NCBI GenBank assembly: GCA_022511505.1
Contig: JAFLTK010000250.1
Span: 1-13,963, forward strand
Length of the DNA stretch: 13,963 nt
Origin: Muribaculaceae bacterium
Lineage (GTDB): Bacteria; Bacteroidota; Bacteroidia; Bacteroidales; Muribaculaceae
Direction of reading: 5' to 3'
How positions within the stretch are numbered: position 1 is the first letter of the stretch; every line of letters begins with the position of its first letter. Made by a program: the position numbers and the translations under genes. The notes beneath the pieces were generated by a model. The model did no database searches. It was not told the origin of the DNA and worked only from the letters and a program-made list of their open reading frames with translations. Positions 6,495 to 13,527 of the stretch are shown here, in pieces.

Positions 6495-8135
6495 TTACTT
6501 GTTTTGGTACTTGGCGTAGTATTGGTCGAGTATCTTGCGGATGGCGGTTCCAATCTTGAGGTAGTCGCTTTCGTTGAGGTTGGCGAGCGATGCGCGGACT
6601 GACCATGCGGGGCCGTCAAAGCCGTCGCCGTTTAGGAGCACAACGGCGGTCTCGTTGGCGAGTTTGATGACAAAGTCGAGGGGTTCATAGTTGGTGTTGA
6701 GCCATGTGGCGAAGTCGGTTCCGTAGAACTTGGTGGCCCATACCATGATGTCGATTTCCGAATAGTATCCGGCGCGAGTCGGGTCGGGAAGCAGGGTGAA
6801 GCCTGATGTCTTCCAAAGGGCCTTGAGACGGGCCTGTACCATATCAATCATCGTGGTCTGATATTTGTTGCCATTGGCAACATCGAGCAGCGAGAAGGCT
6901 GCAAAGAGCGACATCTGAATCTGCTGGGGGATGGACAGGCCGGCGGTGTGGTTAAGGGCTACCATGCGGCTGTCGGCTACCATGCGGTCAATGAACTTTA
7001 TCGACGACGGGTCGAGCGACAGCGAGCCGTAGCGCTTGGCCAGTGCTTCCTTCTTATCATCGGGCAGCTCGGCGATTTTTTTGTCAAAAATGTTGTCGCG
7101 GTTTATGGCGATGACTGCCAGACGCCATCCTGTTGCTCCGAAATATTTGGAGAAGGAGTAGACACACATAGTGTTGTAGGGCAGTTCATACATCAGCGAG
7201 CGGAACCCTTTGATGAAGGTGCCATAGACGTCGTCGGTGACAATCATCAGATTGGGGTTGGAGTTTTTGACCACGTCGACGAGCTGGTCAAGGACACTCC
7301 GGTCAAGGGTGTAGGATGGCGGATTGCTGGGGTTGACCAGGCAGAGGAGTTTGACCGACGGGTCGCGCAGTTTGTCGATTTCCTCGGGGGGATACTGCCA
7401 GGTGTGATACCCGTCGTGGTCAACTTTATTGGCGCTGACGTTGACTACGTCAAATCCAAATCGCTCCAACTCGGGAATCTCTATATAAGGGGTGAAGATT
7501 GGGGTCATCAGGGCTATCTTGTCACCTTTGTTGACCAGGAAGTTTTCCTGCACCGAGTCAAAGGCGTAGCACATTCCGGCTGTTCCACCCTCAGTTGCAA
7601 AGAGGTCAAAGGTTGAATTGTCGCCGTTGGCTCCCATGGCCCATTTGAGATAGTCTTGGATGAAGATTTCGGTGTATTTTAGGATGCGGTCGGGGGTTGG
7701 ATACTGGTCTCCGACGATACCTTCGGCCCACTCGTAGGCAAGCTCGTCGGGGTCGGCATTGTGGGTCTTGACCATGTAGTCAAAGGCGTCTTTTAGCAGT
7801 TGTGCTCCGTTCTCGGCTTTGTTCTCGTCGAGGAAAGCCATTAGGCGGTCGGCGATACCGGTGCCGGCCGACGGGATTCCGGCTACACCGATGGGGTTGT
7901 CGGCCACACGGCGACACTCTTGCATACCCCATTTACCGAGCAGGAAGAAGGCTTCGCGGGGATAGGTGGCTACCCAGTTGGGGTTGCCGCGGCCGGCGTT
8001 GAGGAAGGTGGCTGTCGACTTTTGGGCGTCGGCCTGGGCGAGTTTGATAAGCTCGTTTTTGATTTCAAAAGGACTGACCCGCTCGAGATTCTTCTCGTAG
8101 GTAGGATTTTCGGGGTTGAAATTGGTTGTGTCCAT
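6495..8135 (-). CDS. aspD: Aspartate 4-decarboxylase (PLP-dependent)
   Basis: Encodes 546 residues, matching the usual length of bifunctional aspartate aminotransferase / L-aspartate beta-decarboxylase. This fold-type I PLP enzyme converts L-aspartate to L-alanine plus CO2 and consumes a proton. Visible hallmarks: the family-typical FLNAGRGNPNW at 44-54, DQYPTPDRI at 143-151, the cofactor-binding NPSNPPS at 268-274, VTDDVYG at 299-305 with the Asp that pairs with the pyridine nitrogen, and SFSKYFGATGWR at 327-338, where Lys330 should form the Schiff base. The long N-terminal part and the insertions distinguish it from ordinary aspartate aminotransferases of about 400 residues. It lies 49 nt downstream of aspT on the same strand with no clear promoter between, as expected for an aspT-aspD operon. 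Confidence 0.95.
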   Translation of the reverse strand: MDTTNFNPENPTYEKNLERVSPFEIKNELIKLAQADAQKSTATFLNAGRGNPNWVATYPREAFFLLGKWGMQECRRVADNPIGVAGIPSAGTGIADRLMAFLDENKAENGAQLLKDAFDYMVKTHNADPDELAYEWAEGIVGDQYPTPDRILKYTEIFIQDYLKWAMGANGDNSTFDLFATEGGTAGMCYAFDSVQENFLVNKGDKIALMTPIFTPYIEIPELERFGFDVVNVSANKVDHDGYHTWQYPPEEIDKLRDPSVKLLCLVNPSNPPSYTLDRSVLDQLVDVVKNSNPNLMIVTDDVYGTFIKGFRSLMYELPYNTMCVYSFSKYFGATGWRLAVIAINRDNIFDKKIAELPDDKKEALAKRYGSLSLDPSSIKFIDRMVADSRMVALNHTAGLSIPQQIQMSLFAAFSLLDVANGNKYQTTMIDMVQARLKALWKTSGFTLLPDPTRAGYYSEIDIMVWATKFYGTDFATWLNTNYEPLDFVIKLANETAVVLLNGDGFDGPAWSVRASLANLNESDYLKIGTAIRKILDQYYAKYQNK

Positions 8136-8184
8136 TTTGGTGGGAAATTAGTTGTTTATAGATGGTGTTTTATGAGAGTGGCCG

Positions 8185-9894
8185 CTAAGCCATTAGCAAG
8201 ACGATGACCACGCCCCAAAGGATTAACAAGGTGTTACCGATAGCGTAGGTGACAGTGTAGCCCATGGCGGGGATAGTACTGTCGAGCGAGTCCTGAATGG
8301 CTCCCAGAGCCGCGGTGGTTGTGCGGCCGCCGGCGTTGCAGCCGAGGTTGATGGCGGGACGGAACTTGAAGATCTTGTCACCCATCCACACTCCGATGAA
8401 CAGTGGAACCGACGTGGCGATGATACCGGCTACAAAGAGCATTATGCCAACGTGTTTGATGCCTTCGATAAAAGTGGGGCCGGCCGAGATGCCGATGACG
8501 GCGATGAACATGTTCAGGCCCAGATTGTTGAGCAACCACAGCGACGAGGCGGGAATGTGGCCCATCGAGGGGCGTTTGGTGCGGAGCCAGCCCATAACCA
8601 GACCTGCGATAAGTGCGCCACCACTGGTGCTGAGGCTGATAGGAACACCGCCTGCATGGATGGTCAGTGCGCCAACGAGGCAACCGATGACGATACCGAG
8701 ACCAACGTAGATGAGGCTGGTCTTGTTGGTAGGACGGTCAACGTAGCCCAACTTGGGAGCGGCGAGATTGATTTCCTGTGGCAGACCGGCGATGGTGACT
8801 GTGTCACCGGGGAGGAGCTGGGTCTGGGCAAAGACGGGGATGGAAACCTGACCGCGGGTAATCTTCTGAATAACAACGCCATACATATAGGGCTGGGCGC
8901 GCAGCGAGTCGACGGTCATGTTTTTACCGATTTTCTTGGAGGTCAGGAGCACCGAAACCACCTCGACAGGGAACGACAGCAACTGAGCATCGTCGACCTC
9001 GGGACCAATCCAGCTTTCGTCCTCGATGATGTACTCGTGGCGACCGCTGAGCACGATTTCGTCACCGACGGCAACGGTTTGGGTTGGCGTTGGATCGATG
9101 ATTCCATCTTTGGTGCGGATTCGTTCAACAAAGAGGCGGCGACCAAGGCCCGAGAGATGTTCCTCAATCTGTTGAACGGTTTGAGGGGTTTGGAACAGGT
9201 CGGCAGTGACCTTATAGGCACGGAACGAGATGGGACGGTTGGCGTTGATGTACGCGGGGTCGTCGGTCAGCGAGCTCTGGTTAAGTTCGCGTGCAAGAGC
9301 AACGGTGTCGTCTTTCACCTTCTTTAGACCACCAAGCATCCAGGGACCGATGTTGCCAAGGATGTAGGCCGAGCCGATTGTGCCAAAAATGTAGGTCACG
9401 GCATAGCAAACCGGGATAATATTAATCCACTGCTGGCGGGTGGCCTCACTGACTCCCGAGAGAGTCGAGATGGTGTTTCCACCAACACCGATGACGGCCG
9501 AGATAGTCTGCGCACCCGAGAACAAGCCGGCGGCCTCGCCGGGATTGTAGTGAAGCAGCTTGGCCATCAAAAATGTGATACCGAGGCAGAGCACACAAAG
9601 TATAACACTGAAAATCACCTGCTTGAGGCCACTACCCTTGAGGGCCTGGAAGAACTGCGGGCCAACGCTGTAGCCAATCGCAAAGAGGAACAGCAGGAAG
9701 AACACACTCTTGAGCGGTCCCGAGATGGGGATATCCATCTGACCGACAAGCACACCGACGAGGAGCACCGACGTGACCGTCCCGAGCGAAAAAGATTTAT
9801 ACTTAAACTGACCAATCCAAAATCCCATCGCGATGGTAAAGAAGATTGGAATCGCAGGGTTCTCCCTGCAGGTTTCAAGAATCCAGTGCCACAT
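8185..9894 (-). CDS. aspT: Aspartate:alanine antiporter
   Basis: Encodes 569 residues of the AAE (aspartate:alanine exchanger) family, related to E. coli YbjL and YidE. It is an inner-membrane protein with two homologous membrane halves flanking a cytoplasmic region. The duplicated motif is visible as AIGYSVGPQFFQALKG (72-87) and VIGISAGPTFIEGIK (466-480). Between them, residues about 222-292 and 305-375 look like two RCK_C (TrkA-C) domains. Electrogenic exchange of aspartate for alanine, coupled to the neighbouring decarboxylase, generates proton-motive force; this is known for the family and inferred here from the gene pair. The open frame begins at 9996, but the 34 extra residues are not membrane-like. 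MWHWILETCRENP at 9894 gives the family N-terminus, so that ATG was chosen. The substrate assignment rests mainly on adjacency to aspD. Confidence 0.93.
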   Translation of the reverse strand: MWHWILETCRENPAIPIFFTIAMGFWIGQFKYKSFSLGTVTSVLLVGVLVGQMDIPISGPLKSVFFLLFLFAIGYSVGPQFFQALKGSGLKQVIFSVILCVLCLGITFLMAKLLHYNPGEAAGLFSGAQTISAVIGVGGNTISTLSGVSEATRQQWINIIPVCYAVTYIFGTIGSAYILGNIGPWMLGGLKKVKDDTVALARELNQSSLTDDPAYINANRPISFRAYKVTADLFQTPQTVQQIEEHLSGLGRRLFVERIRTKDGIIDPTPTQTVAVGDEIVLSGRHEYIIEDESWIGPEVDDAQLLSFPVEVVSVLLTSKKIGKNMTVDSLRAQPYMYGVVIQKITRGQVSIPVFAQTQLLPGDTVTIAGLPQEINLAAPKLGYVDRPTNKTSLIYVGLGIVIGCLVGALTIHAGGVPISLSTSGGALIAGLVMGWLRTKRPSMGHIPASSLWLLNNLGLNMFIAVIGISAGPTFIEGIKHVGIMLFVAGIIATSVPLFIGVWMGDKIFKFRPAINLGCNAGGRTTTAALGAIQDSLDSTIPAMGYTVTYAIGNTLLILWGVVIVLLMA

Positions 9895-10200
9895 AATGTT
9901 TAAATGTTGAAAGTTATAGATAAAATTGTATTTAGAATCGTGGAGAGGGAGAGATGCATATCGGTGCGGTTTCAAGTTCAGATTTAAAATCTTCAACCTC
10001 GGCCAGTCCCGCTATAGCAGTCACTATACCTATACAAAAACTTTCACCCCCATTTTGTTTACTTATAGTTCAAAAAAATCTTCGACCCCTACCCTATCCC
10101 CATAAACATCGGCACTCGCCCTCCGAGAACTGGATTCTCTTTGAATTAAAATCGAAATTGCAAATCGACATGGAAATGCAAAGATATTAATCTATCGGCG
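9895..10200. other. Long aspT leader / intergenic region
   Basis: About 300 bp between aspT and the terminator side of the small lipoprotein gene. On the minus strand it holds a -7 box at 10179-10186 and then about 275 nt of leader before the aspT ATG. Short hairpins are visible, such as GAGAA/TTCTC around 10125-10140, as is a cluster of G-runs on the minus strand (10086-10101). No known riboswitch was recognised. A 78-codon plus-strand frame at 9954-10190 has no family features and is not called. Confidence 0.6.
10179..10186 (-). promoter_or_regulatory. Candidate aspT-aspD promoter -7 box
   Basis: On the minus strand TATCTTTG matches TAnnTTTG exactly and continues with CA, as often seen in Bacteroidetes promoters. 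The -33 position (about 10206-10209, TGTC) does not match TTTG well. No exact -7 box lies closer to aspT; only TAACTTTC at 9909-9916, with one mismatch, is nearer. If used, transcription would start near 10172, giving a leader of about 275-280 nt. Confidence 0.5.
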
Positions 10201-10225
10201 AGCGGGACATCCCGTATACAACAGA

Positions 10226-10255
10226 AAGTCGGCCACGCAAAAGCGCGGTCGACTT
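10226..10255 (-). terminator. Terminator hairpin of the small lipoprotein gene
   Basis: AAGTCGGCCACGC (10226-10238) and GCGCGGTCGACTT (10243-10255) pair over 13 positions, with one G-T wobble and one A-C mismatch, around a 4-nt loop. On the minus strand the stem ends ACTTTCTGTTG, a moderate U-rich run. It begins 45 nt after the stop of the small lipoprotein gene, a suitable place for its terminator. Confidence 0.65.
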
Positions 10256-10300
10256 AATTTCGTGCTGTTAGTGTTTCTCTAAGAGAGAAGTGGATTACTA

Positions 10301-10504
10301 TTATTCAGCAGCGGGAGCAGCAACTTCTTCAGCGGGAGCAGCAACAGAGTCAACGGGAGCAGCAGTTGTGTCAACAACTTCTTCTGCTACTACAGTCTCT
10401 TCAACTGCGGGCTCAGTAGCCTCAGCCTCAGTAGCTTTTTCAGAAGAGCAAGAAACGAAAGATGCGCTGAGAACAACAGCAAAAAGGAAAACTAACTTTT
10501 TCAT
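10301..10504 (-). CDS. Small acidic Ala/Glu/Pro-rich predicted lipoprotein
   Basis: Encodes 67 residues and belongs to no family I recognise. Residues 1-18 form a signal peptide: KK, then a hydrophobic stretch, then SFVS before Cys19, a Bacteroidetes-style lipobox. The mature part carries about 13 acidic residues and a single lysine, and has low complexity. It ends in a 7-residue periodic tail with AAP at 48-50, 55-57 and 62-64, encoded by near-repeats of CGGGAGCAGCA at 21-bp spacing. No cysteine other than Cys19 and no globular domain is evident, so a small disordered envelope lipoprotein is likely. Acidic residues soon after the Cys could act as a surface-export signal in this phylum (inference). 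The frame extends upstream to 10573, but the ATG at 10504 gives the signal peptide and lies about 50 nt below a strong promoter. It is monocistronic, with its own promoter and terminator. Confidence 0.8.
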   Translation of the reverse strand: MKKLVFLFAVVLSASFVSCSSEKATEAEATEPAVEETVVAEEVVDTTAAPVDSVAAPAEEVAAPAAE

Positions 10505-10559
10505 TTTCTTTTTAATTAAATAATAAAACAATGTTATTTTTTTAGCTTCAAAAACGTCA

Positions 10560-10590
10560 CAAAGGTAATACAATTTTCAGATATACCAAA
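10560..10590 (-). promoter_or_regulatory. Consensus Bacteroidetes promoter of the small lipoprotein gene
   Basis: On the minus strand a TTTG -33 box (10587-10590) is separated by exactly 19 nt from TACCTTTG (10560-10567), an exact TAnnTTTG -7 box. This is the textbook sigma-ABfr arrangement and the best promoter in the window. Transcription would start near 10553, giving a 5' leader of about 50 nt with an A-rich sequence just before the ATG. It implies substantial constitutive expression. Confidence 0.85.
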
Positions 10591-10660
10591 CAAAATTTAG
10601 TATTTTTTTTGCGGAAAGGCATTTTTTAGTGAAAAATTCTGAAAATATGTATTTTTTCGT

Positions 10661-10717
10661 GTACAAATTTTAACATTTGGCATACTCTCCGCTCCTCTGT
10701 GCAAATTTTTAACATTT
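10661..10717. repeat. Imperfect 18-19-bp direct repeat downstream of sulP
   Basis: GTACAAATTTTAACATTT (10661-10678) and GTGCAAATTTTTAACATTT (10699-10717) differ by one substitution and one extra T, with start points 38 bp apart. They lie between the sulP stop and the lipoprotein promoter. A separate 8-bp inverted repeat, TCCGCTCC (10688-10695) with GGAGCGGA (10735-10742), brackets the second copy and reaches into the sulP 3' end. No clear intrinsic terminator for sulP was found. Confidence 0.7.
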
Positions 10718-10720
10718 CCA

Positions 10721-12439
10721 TCAACCACGCGACCGGAGCGGAATTTTATCCTCGACAATGCGGTTGGCGGTCTCGACTGCCTTGGAAATGTGGTCACAGA
10801 TGTGGTCGGGGTCCATCAGCTGCTCGATGCCGGCATGTTGCAGGTCGCGATGGACACTTTCAACGACACCCGACAGCACAACGTGGATGCCCAACTCGTG
10901 GGACGACTTGATGAGCACCTCGAGGTTGTGGATGCCGGTCGAGTCGATGAACGGTACCTTACGCATGCGGATGATGCGCACAATCGGCTTGCGGGACATC
11001 GAAATCGACGTTCTCATCAGTTCGTCAAACTTGGTGGCGACGCCAAAGAAGAACGGGCCGTCTATTTCATAGACTTCAACACCGGGCTTGACGTCGAGAA
11101 TCTCGTGGACGGTAGCGTCGGTTCCGGTGGTTGCATCAAGTTGCTCGCTATAAACCTTGACACTGCTGTTTTCCATCACGCGGCGCAAGAACAGGATGAT
11201 AGCGAGAAGCAAACCTATTTCGATGGCGATTGTGAGGTCAAAGAGGACTGTCAGCAAGAAAGTCACTATCAGCACCGATATGTCACCCTTGGGATTGGAG
11301 AAGATGGCTCGAACCGAGCGCCAGCCGCTCATGTTATAAGATACCATAATCAGCACGGCCGCAAGGCACGCCATCGGCACCATATTAATAAGGGGCATCA
11401 GGAAGAGGAAAATCAGCAGGAGCACCACGGCGTGGACAACGCCGGCAACGGGAGTGCGGGCGCCGTTGGAGATGTTGGTCATGGTGCGGGCGATGGCTCC
11501 GGTCACGGGGATACCGCCAAAGAACGGCACGACGACATTGGCAACACCCTGGCCGATGAGTTCGGTGTTGGAGTTGGTGCGCGAGCCGGTGATACCGTCG
11601 GCCACGGTTGCCGACAGCAGCGACTCTATAGCCCCAAGGATAGCGATGGTGAACGCCGAGGGAAGCAGGTTGTTGATTGTTGCCATTGTCAGTTCAAAAC
11701 CGTGCGGCTCGGGGATGTCGGTTTTCAACGCGCCAAAACGCTGACCGATGGTCTCGACGTCCCACTCGGGCGCTACACCTTTTATAATATATACGGCGAC
11801 GCTGACAAGGATGATGGCGGTCAGGGCGCCGGGTATGCGCTTTGAAATCTTGGGGGTAATGATAATGATGGCGAGCGACACGAGGCCCACGACCACCGTC
11901 GGCCAGTTGACGTTTCCGAGGTTGGCAAAATAGACGCCCCACTTGGGGATGAACTCGCTCGGCACACCGGTCAGCCCAAGCCCGAGGAAGTCATTTATCT
12001 GGGTCGAGAAGATTGTCAGAGCGATACCGGCCGTGAACCCTACCACAATCGGATAGGGAATAAACTTGATGACCGTCCCGAGGTGGAATACGCCGAGCAG
12101 AATCAGTATCACGCCGGCCATAAATGTCGCTATAGCAAGGCCTTGCAGACCGTAGGTGGCGATAATATTGTAGACAATGACGATGAAAGCACCCGTCGGG
12201 CCGCCTATCTGCACGCTGTTGCCGCCAAGCGCCGACACTAAAACACCGCCGATGATGGCGGTGATGAGACCCACCGTGGGGCTGACTCCCGACGCTATAC
12301 CAAACGCAATTGCCAGCGGCAACGCCACAATGCCAACTACTATACCGGCCACAAGGTCGCTCTTGAACTTGGCAAACGAGTAATGACGTAACGCCCCAAT
12401 TAACTTAGGGTGAAAATCAATTTTACCTGAAAATGTCAT
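10721..12439 (-). CDS. SulP family anion transporter with STAS domain
   Basis: Encodes 572 residues. The membrane part, about 20-420, has the SulP hallmarks: FKSDLVAGIVVGIVALPLAIAF near 25-46, IGGPTGAF at 78-85 in the substrate-binding half-helix region, ESLLSATVADGITG at 272-285 and FGGIPVTGAIART at 307-319. The C-terminal cytoplasmic STAS domain, about 445-560, carries FIDSTG at 497-502. SulP proteins move sulfate, bicarbonate, dicarboxylates or other anions, and the substrate cannot be read from the sequence. Bicarbonate-type or sulfate transport are the common guesses. It starts 27 nt after the cdsA stop on the same strand, so cotranscription from the cdsA promoter is likely. Confidence 0.93.
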   Translation of the reverse strand: MTFSGKIDFHPKLIGALRHYSFAKFKSDLVAGIVVGIVALPLAIAFGIASGVSPTVGLITAIIGGVLVSALGGNSVQIGGPTGAFIVIVYNIIATYGLQGLAIATFMAGVILILLGVFHLGTVIKFIPYPIVVGFTAGIALTIFSTQINDFLGLGLTGVPSEFIPKWGVYFANLGNVNWPTVVVGLVSLAIIIITPKISKRIPGALTAIILVSVAVYIIKGVAPEWDVETIGQRFGALKTDIPEPHGFELTMATINNLLPSAFTIAILGAIESLLSATVADGITGSRTNSNTELIGQGVANVVVPFFGGIPVTGAIARTMTNISNGARTPVAGVVHAVVLLLIFLFLMPLINMVPMACLAAVLIMVSYNMSGWRSVRAIFSNPKGDISVLIVTFLLTVLFDLTIAIEIGLLLAIILFLRRVMENSSVKVYSEQLDATTGTDATVHEILDVKPGVEVYEIDGPFFFGVATKFDELMRTSISMSRKPIVRIIRMRKVPFIDSTGIHNLEVLIKSSHELGIHVVLSGVVESVHRDLQHAGIEQLMDPDHICDHISKAVETANRIVEDKIPLRSRG

Positions 12440-12466
12440 GTTTTAAAATTGTAGATTATTGGAAAC

Positions 12467-13345
12467 TTATGAAAGTGATAGAGTTACAATGTAAGTTAAG
12501 GCGATAAACAGCGTCATGGCCGGCAGAACGAGCAACAGCGAGTCTATTCGGTCAAGCAAACCGCCATGGCCGGGAAGAATGTTGCCCGAATCCTTGACAT
12601 GGAGCGCGCGCTTCATCATCGACTCCACCAGGTCGCCCCACGTGCCAAATATCGACACTATCACAGCCATCGCCAGATACCACCATATCGGCTCGCTGAA
12701 ACTATCCGGGAAACAGTATTTGAACACCGGGACCGAGAGCAACCCAAAGGCCATCCCGCCAAAGAAGCCCTCCCAGCTCTTTTTGGGCGACACGCGCTCA
12801 AACAGGCGGTGGCGGCCGAAGAGCGACCCGACACAATAAGCGCCCGTGTCGTTGAGCCAAATCATGATAAACATCGCCAACACAAGCGGCGCACCGCCAA
12901 AATCATAGACAACCATCATCAGCGACACCGGCAACGCGATATACAGTTGACCGAGAAATGAGTGGGCCAGCGACGAGATGGGCCGCTCATCACCGCGATA
13001 AAGTTCAAGCAGCAGTCGCGCAATGATATAGACCAGAAACATCGAGGCGCCAAAGATGGTCATGGCGAGTAACGGCATCATCTCTGCCGTGGAGAAATCA
13101 TGCAAATGAAAGACGCCTAAAAAGGAGTCGACGGCACATAACATCAGGATGCCGCCGAGAAGGTCGGCCACTGTAATCAGCCAACCGCGCGGAGTCAAAG
13201 TCGACAGACGGCGGAACTCCAGCAGCCCGGCGCATATCAGTAATAACTGCAACAGCATCAGCGACATGCGCGAGATTGACACCAGTGCAACTATCACAAC
13301 TACATATATGATGCCGGTCAACGAACGACGGAATAGGTCTTTCAT
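12467..13345 (-). CDS. cdsA: Phosphatidate cytidylyltransferase (CDP-diglyceride synthase)
   Basis: Encodes 292 residues of a polytopic inner-membrane enzyme that makes CDP-diacylglycerol from phosphatidic acid and CTP, the branch point to phosphatidylethanolamine and phosphatidylglycerol. The CTP-transferase signature is complete near the C-terminus (242-268): S-MM-KR-x4-KD-SG, PGHGG and DRID. The upstream LNDTGAYCVG (164-173) and SPKKSWEG segments are also typical. A GTG at 13372 extends the frame by 9 codons, but it overlaps the -7 promoter box. The ATG at 13345, giving MKDLFRRSLTG, is therefore chosen, with a leader of about 20 nt. It heads a likely cdsA-sulP unit and is divergent from the glutamine synthetase gene. 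Confidence 0.95.
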   Translation of the reverse strand: MKDLFRRSLTGIIYVVVIVALVSISRMSLMLLQLLLICAGLLEFRRLSTLTPRGWLITVADLLGGILMLCAVDSFLGVFHLHDFSTAEMMPLLAMTIFGASMFLVYIIARLLLELYRGDERPISSLAHSFLGQLYIALPVSLMMVVYDFGGAPLVLAMFIMIWLNDTGAYCVGSLFGRHRLFERVSPKKSWEGFFGGMAFGLLSVPVFKYCFPDSFSEPIWWYLAMAVIVSIFGTWGDLVESMMKRALHVKDSGNILPGHGGLLDRIDSLLLVLPAMTLFIALTYIVTLSLS

Positions 13346-13371
13346 TTTCTTGTCCAATTGTTTTGACGCCA

Positions 13372-13379
13372 CAAAGGTA
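13372..13379 (-). promoter_or_regulatory. Candidate cdsA promoter -7 box
   Basis: On the minus strand TACCTTTG is an exact TAnnTTTG match, embedded in TTACCTTTGTGGCGT. This is nearly identical to the surroundings of the lipoprotein promoter (TTACCTTTGTGACGT). No good TTTG lies at the expected -33 position, so strength is uncertain. Transcription would start near 13365, about 20 nt before the chosen ATG. Confidence 0.65.
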
Positions 13380-13412
13380 ACAAAACTTTTTGAACTGCCG
13401 ACCCCGCCACGC

Positions 13413-13443
13413 TTGTATATTACAAAAAAAGATACTACCTTTG
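13413..13443 (+). promoter_or_regulatory. Candidate glutamine synthetase promoter
   Basis: TTG at 13413-13415, a 20-nt spacer, and TACCTTTG at 13436-13443, an exact TAnnTTTG -7 box. It lies back to back with the cdsA promoter. The predicted leader of about 78 nt contains an AT-rich tract and the 29-bp hairpin at 13487-13515. Confidence 0.7.
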
Positions 13444-13486
13444 GGGAAACAATTAACTATAAACCTATAACCCTTAAACTCTAAAC

Positions 13487-13515
13487 TTTTAATTTGAATA
13501 TCGTTCAAATTAAAA
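13487..13515. repeat. Inverted repeat in the glutamine synthetase leader
   Basis: TTTTAATTTGAA (13487-13498) and its exact reverse complement (13504-13515) flank a 5-nt centre, TATCG. It ends 12 nt before the ATG at 13528, so an RNA hairpin here could sequester the initiation region; alternatively it is a DNA-binding site. It shares half-sites TTTAATTTGA and TCAAATTAAA with the palindrome upstream of metF (1347-1376). Confidence 0.85.
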
Positions 13516-13527
13516 TCACAAACAACC

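Noticed and set aside
8452..9327. 291-codon plus-strand reading frame opposite aspT
   Set aside because: It is a composition-driven shadow of aspT; the low-complexity Asp/Gly/Glu content matches no family.
9895..9996. 34-residue N-terminal extension of AspT
   Set aside because: The extra residues are not membrane-like, and family proteins begin close to the hydrophobic segment after MWHW.
9954..10190. 78-codon plus-strand reading frame in the aspT leader
   Set aside because: It has no promoter, no recognisable protein features and a low-complexity composition; it opposes the likely aspT leader.
10790..11845. 351-codon plus-strand reading frame opposite sulP
   Set aside because: It is rich in His, Asp and Gln, as expected for the antisense of a membrane protein gene, and has no family motif.
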